Positions 32,949 to 43,190 of a DNA stretch of 64,000 nucleotides are shown here, one piece after another. Both the position numbers and the translations under genes were made by a program. Source of the DNA: UBA1479 sp963976055 (lineage in GTDB: Bacteria > Pseudomonadota > Alphaproteobacteria > Rhodospirillales > Casp-alpha2). The DNA is taken from positions 372,001-436,000 of the forward strand of contig CAXBJB010000001.1 of NCBI GenBank assembly GCA_963976055.1, given 5' to 3'. A model generated the notes under the pieces. It was given only the letters and a program-made list of their open reading frames with translations. It was not told the origin of the DNA and did no database searches. The first letter of the stretch is position 1. Each line of letters begins with the position of its first letter.

Positions 32949-33914
32949 TTGGCATGGAGAGTGAAGCTGTCTGAACTTTCACCAAATGATCTAGAACAAA
33001 TCGTCGCTGGCGATCCAGGTGAGCTCGACGTGCATCTTCAGTTAGTTGAACGGGATGTCCAAATTGATGGGTGCAACATTGCCGTTCATTGCCATTGCCT
33101 GACGGTCGACGCGAATGGACGGGTCAAGCCGAAACGCCTTGCTGAGTTCCTTCGAAATGCGATTGCAGATTATGCAATTCCAAAGTCTCGCATGGATGCC
33201 GCAAGGGAAAGAGACTTGGAGTTCAAGTCATCAAGTGCAGTCTCTGCGCTTCACCATGAAGCTATTGGAGCGTTTACTGATTTAACGAAGACAGGAGAAG
33301 GAGGAGAAATGCTTCTCTATCTCCTGGCGGAACGCTTCCTCGGACTGCCGCAGGTTCTTTGCAAGATGGATTTAAAGACGGATTCGCACATGCATTATCA
33401 TGGAGCGGATGGCGTGTATGCGAGCGTAACAAAGGATGGTGTTCTCAAGCTATTTTGGGGAGAATCCAAGATATATGGAGACGCGACAACTGCTATTCGC
33501 GACTGCCTAAAGTCTCTAGCTCCGTTCCTCAGAGAAGAAGAACACGAAGGCGCATCGAGAGAGAGAGACCTAATTTTATTAAGTGATAAAGCGGATCTCA
33601 ACGACGCCCAATTGACGGCAGCCTTTAAGAAATATTTCGATAAAAAATCGCCGCTTTCAAATCGTGTTAAGTACTGTGGCGTCGCGCTTATTGGCTTTGA
33701 TGCTGACTTCTACTCGAAAGACGATGGGAAAAATTTAGCTGACGAAATCGCTCAAGCGGCACGAGATGAAATACCGAATTGGATAAATAATGTTTCAAAT
33801 AGGTTAGTGGCAGAAAAACTTCAACATTTTGAAATCCAGTTCTTTTGCGTACCAGTACCATCAGCAGAAGGATTCAGAACAGCATTCCTTGAAGCTTTGG
33901 GGCTGGCGAAATGA
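32949..33914 (+). CDS. hamA: Hachiman defence protein HamA (DUF1837 nuclease)
   Basis: Up to 321 residues. The DUF1837 core 'GEGGEMLLYLLAERFLGLPQVLCKMDLKT' followed by 'HYHGADGVYASV' and 'LKLFWGESKIYGD' carries the Glu/Asp...Glu-x-Lys residues of the HamA nuclease. In characterised Hachiman systems HamA is a DNase held inactive by HamB until DNA damage or infection is sensed. The hamB start overlaps its stop (ATGA). The start is unclear: TTG 32949, or GTG 32961 with GGAGA immediately adjacent. The gene is more AT-rich than surrounding metal-resistance genes, consistent with acquisition by transfer. Confidence 0.88.
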   Translation: MAWRVKLSELSPNDLEQIVAGDPGELDVHLQLVERDVQIDGCNIAVHCHCLTVDANGRVKPKRLAEFLRNAIADYAIPKSRMDAARERDLEFKSSSAVSALHHEAIGAFTDLTKTGEGGEMLLYLLAERFLGLPQVLCKMDLKTDSHMHYHGADGVYASVTKDGVLKLFWGESKIYGDATTAIRDCLKSLAPFLREEEHEGASRERDLILLSDKADLNDAQLTAAFKKYFDKKSPLSNRVKYCGVALIGFDADFYSKDDGKNLADEIAQAARDEIPNWINNVSNRLVAEKLQHFEIQFFCVPVPSAEGFRTAFLEALGLAK

Positions 33915-36517
33915 GTGCGAGCGAATTTTTCGATTGGCTAGTTTCAGAGGCGATCAGTGCTGACGTATTGAAGTTAACACAGCTAACAGTAGCTTCAGAG
34001 ATCGATAATCTTTCGGCGAGCTTCGAATGCGAAGATTTGGAGGCTGAATTCGACTGGGAGCGACTTCTGCTCGCAGGAAGTATGCTGGCCAAGTCTGAAA
34101 AGAGAGGGCACAAAGAAGTCGCCCTGAGAGTGGCTACTGCTGCGATCTCGCTTAATACGAGATCTGTCGTAAAAGACGCAGGCGCAATTCTATTAGAGAA
34201 ACTATCCAATCACAGATCCGCAGAATTGGCAGCAGAACGCAATTTGATCGCTTCCGATCGAAGTTCCAGACTTGGTGCCACAATGCGTTTAGAGGCATAC
34301 CGCAGAAAGTTTGAGAACTCGGTGCTAATAAAGTCTGATGGCTCATGGCTCAATGTGAACGAGTTTCAGAGAGAATTCTGGAAGGGTGCATCTTCTGATG
34401 GATCGTGGCTTTCTGCGTCTGCGCCTACTGCTTCAGGGAAAACATTTCTCGTGCTTCAGTGGCTTGTTGACAGCATGGGCACGAGTAAAAAGAAAGTAGC
34501 AATATATCTAGCCCCCACAAGGGCCCTTGTTACCGAGATTTCTAATAGCCTTTTGAAAATTCTCAACGGGTCAGAAAAAATTGAAGTTTCGTCACTGCCG
34601 TTAAAAGAAAAATATTTATCCGCGATTTCTAGTGAGAAAAAAATTGTATTTGTATTTACCCAAGAGCGGCTGCACTTGTTGGCTAATGGGCTTGATGATC
34701 AAGTCGACGTCGACCTCCTTATCGTTGATGAGGCTCATAAAATTGGAGACCATCACAGAGGGGTAATTTTACAAGACGCGATTGAACGAATTTCTCGAGC
34801 AAGCACTAAGATAAAAATAATTTTTGTTAGCCCGGCAACTCAAAATCCAAGTGAACTTCTGGAAGATGCTCCGGAGGGCGTGGCAAGAATTGAGGTCGAT
34901 AGCGATATCCCGACTGTCCTTCAGAATGTACTTTTAGCAGATCAAGTGCCTAGAAAGCCCAAAGAATGGGGGCTTCGATTGATGTTGGATGAAGAGACTG
35001 TGCCAATTGGTGTTTTGAACCTGGGAAACAAACCCGCAGGCGTCAAAAAACAGTTGGCCTTTGTAGCGGCTGCCGCAGGAGAACGTGGAGGCACACTTGT
35101 CTACTGCAATGGAGCGGCGGAAGCAGAAGAAATCGCATTGCTCATTAGTCAGCTTGTTGGCATTGAAGGAGAAGAAGATAAAGACCTTTTAGATTTGGCA
35201 GACCTTGCGCGCAAAGGAGTGCACCGTAACTACCAACTAGCGCCGTGTGTGGAGCAAGGAGTCGCGTTTCACTATGGAAACATGCCGGCACTAATACGGA
35301 TGGAGATAGAGCGTCTCTTCCGCTTAGGGAAGATCAAATTTTTGGCATGCACGTCTACGCTTATTGAGGGCGTGAACTTATCGTGTCGAACCATCGTCGT
35401 GCGAGGGCCAAGAAAAGGCAAAGGACACCCTATGGAGCCGCACGATTTTTGGAACTTGGCTGGGCGAGCGGGGCGGTGGGGTAACGAGTTTCAGGGAAAT
35501 ATTATTTGTATCGAGCCTAGCGATAAAAGGGCGTGGCCAATCGGCGTGCCAAAGCGCTCACGATACCCAATTCGTCGGGAAACTGATGCCGTCATGACGC
35601 AATCTGCCAGTTTGGCGGGATACCTTGAAGCGAGGGTCGCAATCCCGCTTTCTGAGCTTCAGGACGCCGATCAGTTTGAGCAGGTCGGAGCATATCTGCT
35701 GAATACTTACTTACGGCTTGGGTCATTGTCAGAAGCTGGATTTGCAAAGCGCCATGACAAAGAGGCTCTCGCCAAATTAGAGCTGCGACTTTCGGAAATC
35801 GCTAGGTCGATTGAAATTCCTGCGGATGTGACGCTCCGTCACCCAGGCGTAAGTGCAGTAGGGCTTCAGCATCTTTTAGATCTTTTCAGGGAATATAAAG
35901 GAGATATAGAGAACTTACTCCCGGCACCATCGGAGAGTGTGGATTCGTATGATCGTTACGTTACTTTGATGAGGCGCGTCAACTCGGAGATCTTTCCGGT
36001 GTTTTTGCCGGATGGATTAGTTCCTCTCCATGCATTGATAGTAGTCGAATGGCTGCGTGGGCTGTCTCTTTCCGTTATAATTCGGAAGAGGATAGAGTAT
36101 CACCAAAAAAATAATAAGCCGTATAAACTTCCAGTTCTTATCCGTGACACGATGGATATTGTTGAGCAGACGGCAAGATTTAAGGCGCCTAAATATATCT
36201 CGGCCTACGTTGATATTCTAAATTTGTTTCTAACGGAGATTGGGCGAGAGGACCTAATTGATGAAGAGTTGGATATTGGCCTCGCGTTGGAGTTTGGTGT
36301 TTCGAGTCTAACACTTCTTTCTTTAATGGAACTAGGTTTGTCCCGAATGTCGGCCGTGGAACTTTATGAGAAAATAGCAAGGGACGACTTGGACAAAGAC
36401 GGTTGTATCGAATGGATAATTAGGCACATGCCGAATTTTGCAGGCATGGATGTCCCCAATCTCATTGTTCGTGAGGTACTTGAAATTATTCCCGCGTCCA
36501 TCGTCAGAGAGGAATAG
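33911..36517 (+). CDS. hamB: Hachiman defence helicase HamB
   Basis: An 868-residue superfamily 2 helicase. Walker A 'APTASGKTF' near residue 172, 'LAPTRALVTEI', DEAH box in 'IVDEAHKIGDHHRG' near 271, 'VSPATQNP', and C-terminal RecA motifs 'ACTSTLIEGVNLSCRTIVV' and 'NLAGRAGRWGNEFQGNI'. It acts with HamA, scanning DNA and licensing the nuclease. It overlaps hamA (ATGA) and is followed 3 bp later by a DUF3223 gene. Low GC content relative to the flanks is shared with hamA. Confidence 0.93.
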   Translation: MSASEFFDWLVSEAISADVLKLTQLTVASEIDNLSASFECEDLEAEFDWERLLLAGSMLAKSEKRGHKEVALRVATAAISLNTRSVVKDAGAILLEKLSNHRSAELAAERNLIASDRSSRLGATMRLEAYRRKFENSVLIKSDGSWLNVNEFQREFWKGASSDGSWLSASAPTASGKTFLVLQWLVDSMGTSKKKVAIYLAPTRALVTEISNSLLKILNGSEKIEVSSLPLKEKYLSAISSEKKIVFVFTQERLHLLANGLDDQVDVDLLIVDEAHKIGDHHRGVILQDAIERISRASTKIKIIFVSPATQNPSELLEDAPEGVARIEVDSDIPTVLQNVLLADQVPRKPKEWGLRLMLDEETVPIGVLNLGNKPAGVKKQLAFVAAAAGERGGTLVYCNGAAEAEEIALLISQLVGIEGEEDKDLLDLADLARKGVHRNYQLAPCVEQGVAFHYGNMPALIRMEIERLFRLGKIKFLACTSTLIEGVNLSCRTIVVRGPRKGKGHPMEPHDFWNLAGRAGRWGNEFQGNIICIEPSDKRAWPIGVPKRSRYPIRRETDAVMTQSASLAGYLEARVAIPLSELQDADQFEQVGAYLLNTYLRLGSLSEAGFAKRHDKEALAKLELRLSEIARSIEIPADVTLRHPGVSAVGLQHLLDLFREYKGDIENLLPAPSESVDSYDRYVTLMRRVNSEIFPVFLPDGLVPLHALIVVEWLRGLSLSVIIRKRIEYHQKNNKPYKLPVLIRDTMDIVEQTARFKAPKYISAYVDILNLFLTEIGREDLIDEELDIGLALEFGVSSLTLLSLMELGLSRMSAVELYEKIARDDLDKDGCIEWIIRHMPNFAGMDVPNLIVREVLEIIPASIVREE

Positions 36518-36520
36518 GGT

Positions 36521-36808
36521 ATGCCAGCGAAGTCTGTGACAGTTGGAGATCAGAAATTTGCACGCAAACAGGACGCAAACGATTTTTTTAAAGAAGTTCT
36601 CTATCGGTATGAGCTTGGAGATAAGGTCTCCAAAGATGACGCGGAAGTTTTGACAGCGTTACTGCATATGCACCCTGAAGCGAGCGAGAAAATCGGTTCC
36701 GGAATTGAAAGTTTCAGCGTCCGCTCCGCGGATTATGGCACGCGATGCTTCTGGGTGAACAGAATTGACGGTACGACTGAAAAATTTTCCTTCCGAGCAT
36801 GCTATTGA
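36521..36808 (+). CDS. DUF3223 (DCL-like) small protein, third gene of Hachiman operon
   Basis: 95 residues matching DUF3223, the bacterial relative of plant DCL proteins: 'DANDFFKEVLYRYELGDKVSKDDAEVLTALLHMHPEASEKIGSGIESFSVR' gives the 'HP...KIGxGI' core, and the end 'RCFWVNRIDGTTEKFSFRACY' the 'RCF...R-DG...FS...C' core. Family function is unknown; DCL proteins are linked to rRNA processing. It lies 3 bp after hamB with the same AT-rich composition, so it is co-transcribed and possibly an accessory of the defence system. Confidence 0.8.
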   Translation: MPAKSVTVGDQKFARKQDANDFFKEVLYRYELGDKVSKDDAEVLTALLHMHPEASEKIGSGIESFSVRSADYGTRCFWVNRIDGTTEKFSFRACY

Positions 36809-36923
36809 AATTTGCTATATGCAGGGGTAGGCGGGGAGCACGTCAATTGGCATCAACGCGTGCAGGCTTCCAATGCGCAGCTATGCGGCGCTTACATCGT
36901 CAATGAGGATGGAGTTGAACTCC

Positions 36924-39900
36924 CTAATTGCTTCTTGCTTCCTCGACCAAGGCCTCCAGTTCAGCGCGGGTTCGCGCCCGTAAGCGCCCTAGGCCAATTC
37001 GTGAGGCGCAAAGTGCAGGAATGTCTGCGGCCGGGTGCGCGGTACTGAGAACCGACTTAACCAACCCTAATTTCTCTGGATAAGGCACATCATTCCATCC
37101 CCGAGGTTGTCCATTTACCTCAAGGCCCCGGAAGGGAAGGTGGGAGCAAGGTTCAGTGTTCTTAGGCCAAAAGATTTTTTGTCCATCAGGCGCTGCGGTA
37201 TAACGCCGCTTGCGCTGTACCGCACGCCAGACGACGCGTTTGATCTCGCGCCCGGTTCGCTGGTATCCGTGTCGCCTTGCGATACGCTCACTGAGCAGTT
37301 TGAAAGTTATTGGTCCTTCAGAATCGATGACCTCACATCCCAGTGCTGCGATTGTCTTTAGGTAGCTGTCTTCGTAGAAAATGTCGGGGTTAAGTTTCAG
37401 GTCGGATGTCGATTTCGCCGGGGGGGCTTCCTGGAAGAGATCAGGTGCTTGAGGTCGCAGATTCTCGCCATCCTTATTTGGTTGAGCAACGGTCAAACCC
37501 GAAGTTTCACCCGACTGTGTGCTGAGTTCTTCCTCTAGCTCTATTGAGTGTTCCTCACTCTGATCAGCGGTCTCGACATCGTCGATCTCATCAGGCAAAG
37601 AAGGGCTTTGGGCCGACGCGTCAAACGACGATTGGCCCTCCCGCAAAATGACATCTCCCGCCATTCCCGCGACTTTTTGTGCTTCTTCCTGCTCAAAAGC
37701 ACGCCGTTCAGCTTCAGCGCGGTCCTGATCAAGCAGTTCTTGTAAGCGCGCATTGACCCGTTCAAGAGTGTGTCGCGGATCAAGGAAGAAGTCGGTCGAC
37801 CATATTCGCACCAGTTTCCAATTCAGGCGTTCAAGAATGGCGTGACGCACACGATCTCGATCCCGCGCACAGGGTAACGAGTGATATGTCGCACCGTCGC
37901 ACTCAACGCCGGCCAGGTACCGCCCCGGCTCTTCAGGATGGACAATGCCAAGGTCGATCCTGAATTTCGAAACGCCGACTTGCGTATGAACGGTCCAACC
38001 GTGCCGACGAAGGCCTTCTGCAACGACAAATTCAAAATCAGAATCATAGGTATCCGTGCCGCCAACGGACTGGATTGCCTCTCCCAAGGCCAGGGTGCCG
38101 CGTGCTGCAAAATCGAGGTAATGTTTCAGGTGTCGAACCGCAACGGACTGGGTGCGGCTCAGGTCGATCATGCTTGGGTCAAAGCTGGAAAACACGACCA
38201 CTTCAGATGTTGCTCGTGTGATCGCGACATTTAAACGTCGCTCACCGCCCTGCCGATTGAGAGGGCCGAAATTCATGGACATCGTCTGTGCGCCGGGCTC
38301 AGTCGGTCCATAGCCAATGCTTATGAGAATGACATCGCGTTGATCCCCCTGCACGGTTTCCAAGTTCTTGACGAAAACCGGTTCCTCGTTGTCATCTCTG
38401 AAAAACGGTTCCAATGACTCGTCGGTGCGGCGTTCGGCATCGAGCAGGTCAAGAATCAACCGCTGTTGTTCAGAGTTAAGGGTAACGACACCGATGCTGA
38501 ACTTGCTAAGGTCCGGGTCGCGCAACCGACGCAAAATTTCTTCTACGGTGGCTTTCGCTTCTATTGGGTTGGTGCGGTCTTTCCCCTTGCCATAGATGCC
38601 GTCAACTTTTCGGATTGCAACGACGGTATCTCGAGTCTCCGCTGACGGATAGGTGACCAATTGACTGTTGTAATAAGCATAGTTGGAAAACGCGATTAGG
38701 CTCTCATGCCTGCTGCGATAGTGTCCGGTAAGGCGCCAGTGCTTTACCGAAGCCGCCATGGCTTCATCCAAAATGCTTTCCAAATCACCGCCAAATCCGG
38801 AATCGTCATCGTCGCTGTCGTCACTTGTTACTGCCCCTTTCTCGAAGAAATTGGTCGGCGGCATTTGTTTGGGGTCTCCGACAATGACGGTTCGTTTCCC
38901 CCTAGCGATTGCTCCGATGGCGTCCCACACCGTTATTTGAGAGGCCTCGTCAAAAACGACTAGGTCGAAGGCAGGCGTTTCGGCGCTCAGGTATTGCGCG
39001 ACGGAGAGGGGGCTCATCAGGAGACAAGGCGTCAAGGTCAGGAGCGCATCGCTGGATTCGTTTATGATTTTGCGGACCGGGAAATGCCTTTTCTTGGCCA
39101 ACTCACGCCTAAGAAAAGAAAAGCCGGCATCCTTTCCAATCTTATCACGCTCCGGCACTTGGCCAGAAAGCCGCGCCCTGATGTATGAGCTGGTCATCTC
39201 TGCCAACTCTTGATCCAACTTTCGGAACGTCGTGATCGTTTCCTCCTGGGAGGAGCCGGAAAAAGTCCGCAGTTCATTCCGTGCATCGATCAGCTTAGGC
39301 GCCAACCAGACACAATAGGCGGTCAAGGCTGTTTCGCGGGCTTGGTCGGGGTCTACGCCACCAGCGATTAACCCAGTCACCAACGGCTCCAATGCTTCTG
39401 CCTCTGCCTTTCGGCGTAGTTCCACCCATTGGCACCAAGGATTGAGCCGGACGGCCCGCTCCAATACAGCCTCCGCAACGCGGACAAGTTGATCAAGGCT
39501 CCAATCCGCTTCAGTCTGCTCCACTGGATCAGGTTGGACCACGGCCATGCCGATGCTTTGTCGGAACGCGCTCGCACATCTTGTGAATTCACTCAATGAG
39601 CTAACAAACGACTGCCCCGCCTCTGAAATAGGCATGCCAGGCTCCAACATTTCCCGACCTTCCACGAAGCGTTTGCGGAAGATGGGCCGCAGGTCCGCTA
39701 TGTCAGTATTGAACCCGGCCAAAGTGATCATGGAGCGGCGCAATCGTTTTGCGGCCTCGGCCGCTGTCCGAACTTTGCCGATATCCGTACTGAGACCTTG
39801 CCAAGGCGCATCCGTTGGAAGTTGCTCAGATGCCTTGTCCATACGTTCCGCTGTTCGTTGCAGCTTCTTCAGCGTGGGCAAGTCGGTGTCGGGCTTGATG

Positions 39901-42900
39901 CCGGACTTGCCGAACCCAAAGTGCTGGGCGATCTTCTTACGTACTCCGCTTTGACCAAACAAACGGAGGGGCCAGATACGATCTGAAGCGAGATTCCATT
40001 GCTCGGTCCATTCGGAAACGGGAGCCGAACGAATTGCAGCGTCAGAAAACGGCTGCGACAGCTCCTCGCGAGCTTGTCGATAGGATTCCAGTTCCTTCAG
40101 TGCATCTTCCAGCGCTTCGAAAGTCGTTGGAGCATCAGGCGATAGGCCGAATCCGAGATCTTGTGCGTGGGCGGCGGACAACTGATCGACTAGGTCTTCG
40201 AGCGCCGCAAATGCGCCTTTCGTTCGCGCACTGAGCTCTATTCCCATTCGATCAAGGAAGACAGCAGTCACTTGTTCAATATCTTCTGCCGCGACAACAA
40301 CTGCCTTGGCTTCGCTCAGGACTTGGTCTTGCCACGCGAACGACCATTCCTCGTGATCAATCTCCTCAAAGTACTCAAGGTCAGCCTTTTCCAACTCCTT
40401 AAACTGGCGTCCGAGATCATGGGCGAGCCTCAGCAGCGCCTCCAGTCCTTCGGATGACTTCGCGCGGTCGTCCCGCTGAAGGTCTTGCCCCCAATCAAGG
40501 CGCACCCGGTGAAACTCTTTAAATCGGACTGCTCTTGCCAGTGCCTGGCGGGGACTGAGACCGGTCGGGCCCGGCTTGTGGAGCGCGGCAACCAAGCCAT
40601 TCAGTCGGTCTCGGGCTAGTTTCAATTCATCGGCGGTGTGTTGCCATTCCGACGCGGTGCGCTTCAACCTTTCATCCCAGGCTCGATCCAACTGGGCGAT
40701 GACATCCTTCTTGTTCGCTTTGTTGGAATGCAGTTCGAGGCAAAAATCGCCGAGCCCCTTACTTTGGAGCCGGCGATACACGACTTCCAGGGCGGCCATC
40801 TTCTCGGAGACGAACAGGACACGCCGCCCAAGGGCGAGATTGTGAGCAATGATATTGCCGATAGTTTCAGACTTGCCCGTGCCGGGCGGTCCTTCAAGCA
40901 CGAAGTCGCCATCTTGGGCCGAGGCATGGACCGCGACGATCTGGGAACTATCAGCATTCAGCGGCATGAATAGATCGCCGGGCTGAATCTCTTGGTCGAT
41001 CTCTGTTGGGTCCAAAAACGATGCGGAATTGCCGTATGGGTCGCGCGGAGTGTCGATCATGTGCCGTACGAACGGGCTTTGCTTGAGTGCTTCCGTACGG
41101 TCCGACAGGTCTTTCCACATCAGGTACTTCGCAAATGAGAAGGTGCTCAACACCACCTCTGGGACGACCTCAAAACCGGGGATGTCACGAACGCGTTGTC
41201 GTACGGTTTGCCAAATCGACGGTACGTCGATGCCGCTATGGTCTTGTGGTAAATCCCCGGCAAGCTCGGGAATGGAGACTTGGAACTCTTGCCGCAACAA
41301 CTCGAGCAAGGTCAGGTTAAAGACAGAATCGTCTTCGTGGTGTGAGAGTTTCACCTTGGAAAGAGCGCTCGAGCGATCCAGCTTCACTGGCAGCAATATC
41401 AAAGGTGCGCGATACTGTCTTTTGTCGCCGGCTGGAGTCCAGCGCAGCATGCCGAGAGCCAAAAAGAGCGTGTTTGCTCCACCTTCCTGGAGGTCGAGTT
41501 TGGCCTTCCGATAAAGCCCTATAAGTCCGGCCTGCAGATCCTTCTCATTGGTTTGGGCGACGACCTGTTCATTGTTCAATGCGTCCAGTGCGAATTCTTC
41601 GGAAAAGTCATCTCCGGTTCGAAGCAGCATGATTTGATCATCCGGCGCCCCGTCACGTCGCTCCCTGATAGGAGGAGTGATGAACGTCATGCTCTTGTCG
41701 TCAGCCAGTTTGTCTTCCAGTTTGGCCGGGTCGGGACAGAATATCTGTATGGCGGTTTTGGATGGCCGCAAGTTCAATAGTCGGTTGCGCTTGCTGAGAT
41801 CCAGGAGCTTTCGCTTCCAGTTGTCCAACCGACCTTCCGCTGTGTCAGGCGGGGGGGCGGTTTCCAGACCGAAGTCAAATCCAGGTAGATCATCCGGTGG
41901 ACCTTCGATTGCCGGGATGATTGACGCGCTGGCGCCATATGCCGATGCGTCCGCATCGGCTGTTGTGCCCTTAGATGGCAAGGGGCCAATCTGGCGCGTT
42001 CGCGCTTGTTTGATGTCGATGGCGTACACAAACTCTTGTTCGCGATCTTCCGCGATCTGACGATCGGCTTCACGAATGGCCTTGGAAAATGGAGGTGGAG
42101 TTGAGCCGGCAACCAAGGTCGTCTCGAAAAGAACCAGTTCTTTCGCCGCAACTGCCTTTCGCAGTTCCATTGGATCATCGGTTGTGAGTTGCGAGAGAGT
42201 TTGTGGCTGCAGCCAGACGCCCGCGAAGGCATGACCTTGCGTAAATGCGATAACGGTGTTGAGGCCGATTTGCTCCAGGGCTGCGGCGAAAATAAGAGCT
42301 GTATCCAGGCACGTCGCCAGCCCTTGGTCTTCCATGTCCGAAGGGCTGCGAACCTTTTGGCCTTCGCGTTCGAAACTCGCGGGGGGATTGGCGTAGGTCA
42401 ATTGTCTCGCAGAGACAGCCGCCCACACAGCCGCTGTCAATTCCCATATACGAGCGCGGGATTTGCTTTGATAGCCTTCAAGCGATGGGCTTTTGCCTTG
42501 TTGCTCCAAGAGGTGAGAGGTTGATTTAAGTAATCTTTGAACCGCGTTATCGTTCGGCATTACGAACGCTGCCAGCAGTTCAGGCATATGATTTGCGCCG
42601 CCCCATTCGTTGCGCGCTAACGCTCTCACATCGTGAGCGGAACTTGCGACTACATCCCCTTGGTGGATTAGCTCCAACCTGACGGTCGCAAGAAGGCTTT
42701 CGTTAAGTTCATCAAGTAGACCGCCTTTCAGAGATACATCGCGATCATGGAGGCGGAGTTCGGAACCGGGAGCAAGCCGGTCGATTGTCCAAGTTTTTGA
42801 GCCAATAATCTCGGGCTCGGCAGTCAGGGAGAGGGTTAATCCTTCAAGCTGGCCTTCCGTTGGGTTGCGAATGACTAGGTCGCGAAGCAACGGCACGGCG

Positions 42901-43022
42901 CACTGGTGCGTGGCAAAGGTGATCCTCGTTGCGACGTCAGCTTCGATCGAGACCTGGGGAAGTGGCGCAATTTCGCCATCCGTTTCTGATTTCGACGGCT
43001 CCTGCCGATCTGATATGTCCAA
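36924..43022 (-). CDS. Giant DUF4011-helicase-nuclease-DUF3320 defence protein
   Basis: A 2,032-residue multidomain protein. Order: a beta-rich N-terminus with a transglutaminase-like segment ('GLATCLDTALIFAAALEQIGLNTVIAFTQGHAFAGV'), DUF4011 ('NWKRKLLDLSKRNRLLNLRPSK'), and an SF1 (UPF1/COG1112-type) helicase with Walker A 'EGPPGTGKSETIGN' near 711, 'VFDEASQITVWDAIG' near 1357, 'VIVGDPKQMPP' and 'NVAITRATSEVVVFSS'. A Vsr/DUF559-like nuclease follows ('GVECDGATYHSLPCARDRDRVR...WKLVRIWSTDFF') near 1711, then DUF3320 near 1900-1980. Proteins of this architecture act in antiphage defence (Hhe-type in my recollection). It starts at TTG 43022 with GGGAG upstream and is convergent to the Hachiman operon. 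Confidence 0.9.
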   Translation of the reverse strand: MDISDRQEPSKSETDGEIAPLPQVSIEADVATRITFATHQCAVPLLRDLVIRNPTEGQLEGLTLSLTAEPEIIGSKTWTIDRLAPGSELRLHDRDVSLKGGLLDELNESLLATVRLELIHQGDVVASSAHDVRALARNEWGGANHMPELLAAFVMPNDNAVQRLLKSTSHLLEQQGKSPSLEGYQSKSRARIWELTAAVWAAVSARQLTYANPPASFEREGQKVRSPSDMEDQGLATCLDTALIFAAALEQIGLNTVIAFTQGHAFAGVWLQPQTLSQLTTDDPMELRKAVAAKELVLFETTLVAGSTPPPFSKAIREADRQIAEDREQEFVYAIDIKQARTRQIGPLPSKGTTADADASAYGASASIIPAIEGPPDDLPGFDFGLETAPPPDTAEGRLDNWKRKLLDLSKRNRLLNLRPSKTAIQIFCPDPAKLEDKLADDKSMTFITPPIRERRDGAPDDQIMLLRTGDDFSEEFALDALNNEQVVAQTNEKDLQAGLIGLYRKAKLDLQEGGANTLFLALGMLRWTPAGDKRQYRAPLILLPVKLDRSSALSKVKLSHHEDDSVFNLTLLELLRQEFQVSIPELAGDLPQDHSGIDVPSIWQTVRQRVRDIPGFEVVPEVVLSTFSFAKYLMWKDLSDRTEALKQSPFVRHMIDTPRDPYGNSASFLDPTEIDQEIQPGDLFMPLNADSSQIVAVHASAQDGDFVLEGPPGTGKSETIGNIIAHNLALGRRVLFVSEKMAALEVVYRRLQSKGLGDFCLELHSNKANKKDVIAQLDRAWDERLKRTASEWQHTADELKLARDRLNGLVAALHKPGPTGLSPRQALARAVRFKEFHRVRLDWGQDLQRDDRAKSSEGLEALLRLAHDLGRQFKELEKADLEYFEEIDHEEWSFAWQDQVLSEAKAVVVAAEDIEQVTAVFLDRMGIELSARTKGAFAALEDLVDQLSAAHAQDLGFGLSPDAPTTFEALEDALKELESYRQAREELSQPFSDAAIRSAPVSEWTEQWNLASDRIWPLRLFGQSGVRKKIAQHFGFGKSGIKPDTDLPTLKKLQRTAERMDKASEQLPTDAPWQGLSTDIGKVRTAAEAAKRLRRSMITLAGFNTDIADLRPIFRKRFVEGREMLEPGMPISEAGQSFVSSLSEFTRCASAFRQSIGMAVVQPDPVEQTEADWSLDQLVRVAEAVLERAVRLNPWCQWVELRRKAEAEALEPLVTGLIAGGVDPDQARETALTAYCVWLAPKLIDARNELRTFSGSSQEETITTFRKLDQELAEMTSSYIRARLSGQVPERDKIGKDAGFSFLRRELAKKRHFPVRKIINESSDALLTLTPCLLMSPLSVAQYLSAETPAFDLVVFDEASQITVWDAIGAIARGKRTVIVGDPKQMPPTNFFEKGAVTSDDSDDDDSGFGGDLESILDEAMAASVKHWRLTGHYRSRHESLIAFSNYAYYNSQLVTYPSAETRDTVVAIRKVDGIYGKGKDRTNPIEAKATVEEILRRLRDPDLSKFSIGVVTLNSEQQRLILDLLDAERRTDESLEPFFRDDNEEPVFVKNLETVQGDQRDVILISIGYGPTEPGAQTMSMNFGPLNRQGGERRLNVAITRATSEVVVFSSFDPSMIDLSRTQSVAVRHLKHYLDFAARGTLALGEAIQSVGGTDTYDSDFEFVVAEGLRRHGWTVHTQVGVSKFRIDLGIVHPEEPGRYLAGVECDGATYHSLPCARDRDRVRHAILERLNWKLVRIWSTDFFLDPRHTLERVNARLQELLDQDRAEAERRAFEQEEAQKVAGMAGDVILREGQSSFDASAQSPSLPDEIDDVETADQSEEHSIELEEELSTQSGETSGLTVAQPNKDGENLRPQAPDLFQEAPPAKSTSDLKLNPDIFYEDSYLKTIAALGCEVIDSEGPITFKLLSERIARRHGYQRTGREIKRVVWRAVQRKRRYTAAPDGQKIFWPKNTEPCSHLPFRGLEVNGQPRGWNDVPYPEKLGLVKSVLSTAHPAADIPALCASRIGLGRLRARTRAELEALVEEARSN

Positions 43023-43190
43023 TTGGTATGCTCCCAGCCCAGAGGCGATATTAAAGATTGAATCGCCTTAGTTTGGAAGCGCCGAAGTTTTTTGCATCAA
43101 CCTAATGCGCGAATTTTTATTTTTCCCATTATGTTGAGATGACTTTTTTCTGTGCACTTCCATTCTCTGCCGGTTTGAGCGAGACTCCGC

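Noticed and set aside
36812..37048. Plus-strand open frame after the DUF3223 gene
   Set aside because: Mostly antisense to the end of the 2,032-residue helicase gene, no ribosome site and no domain; treated as a shadow.
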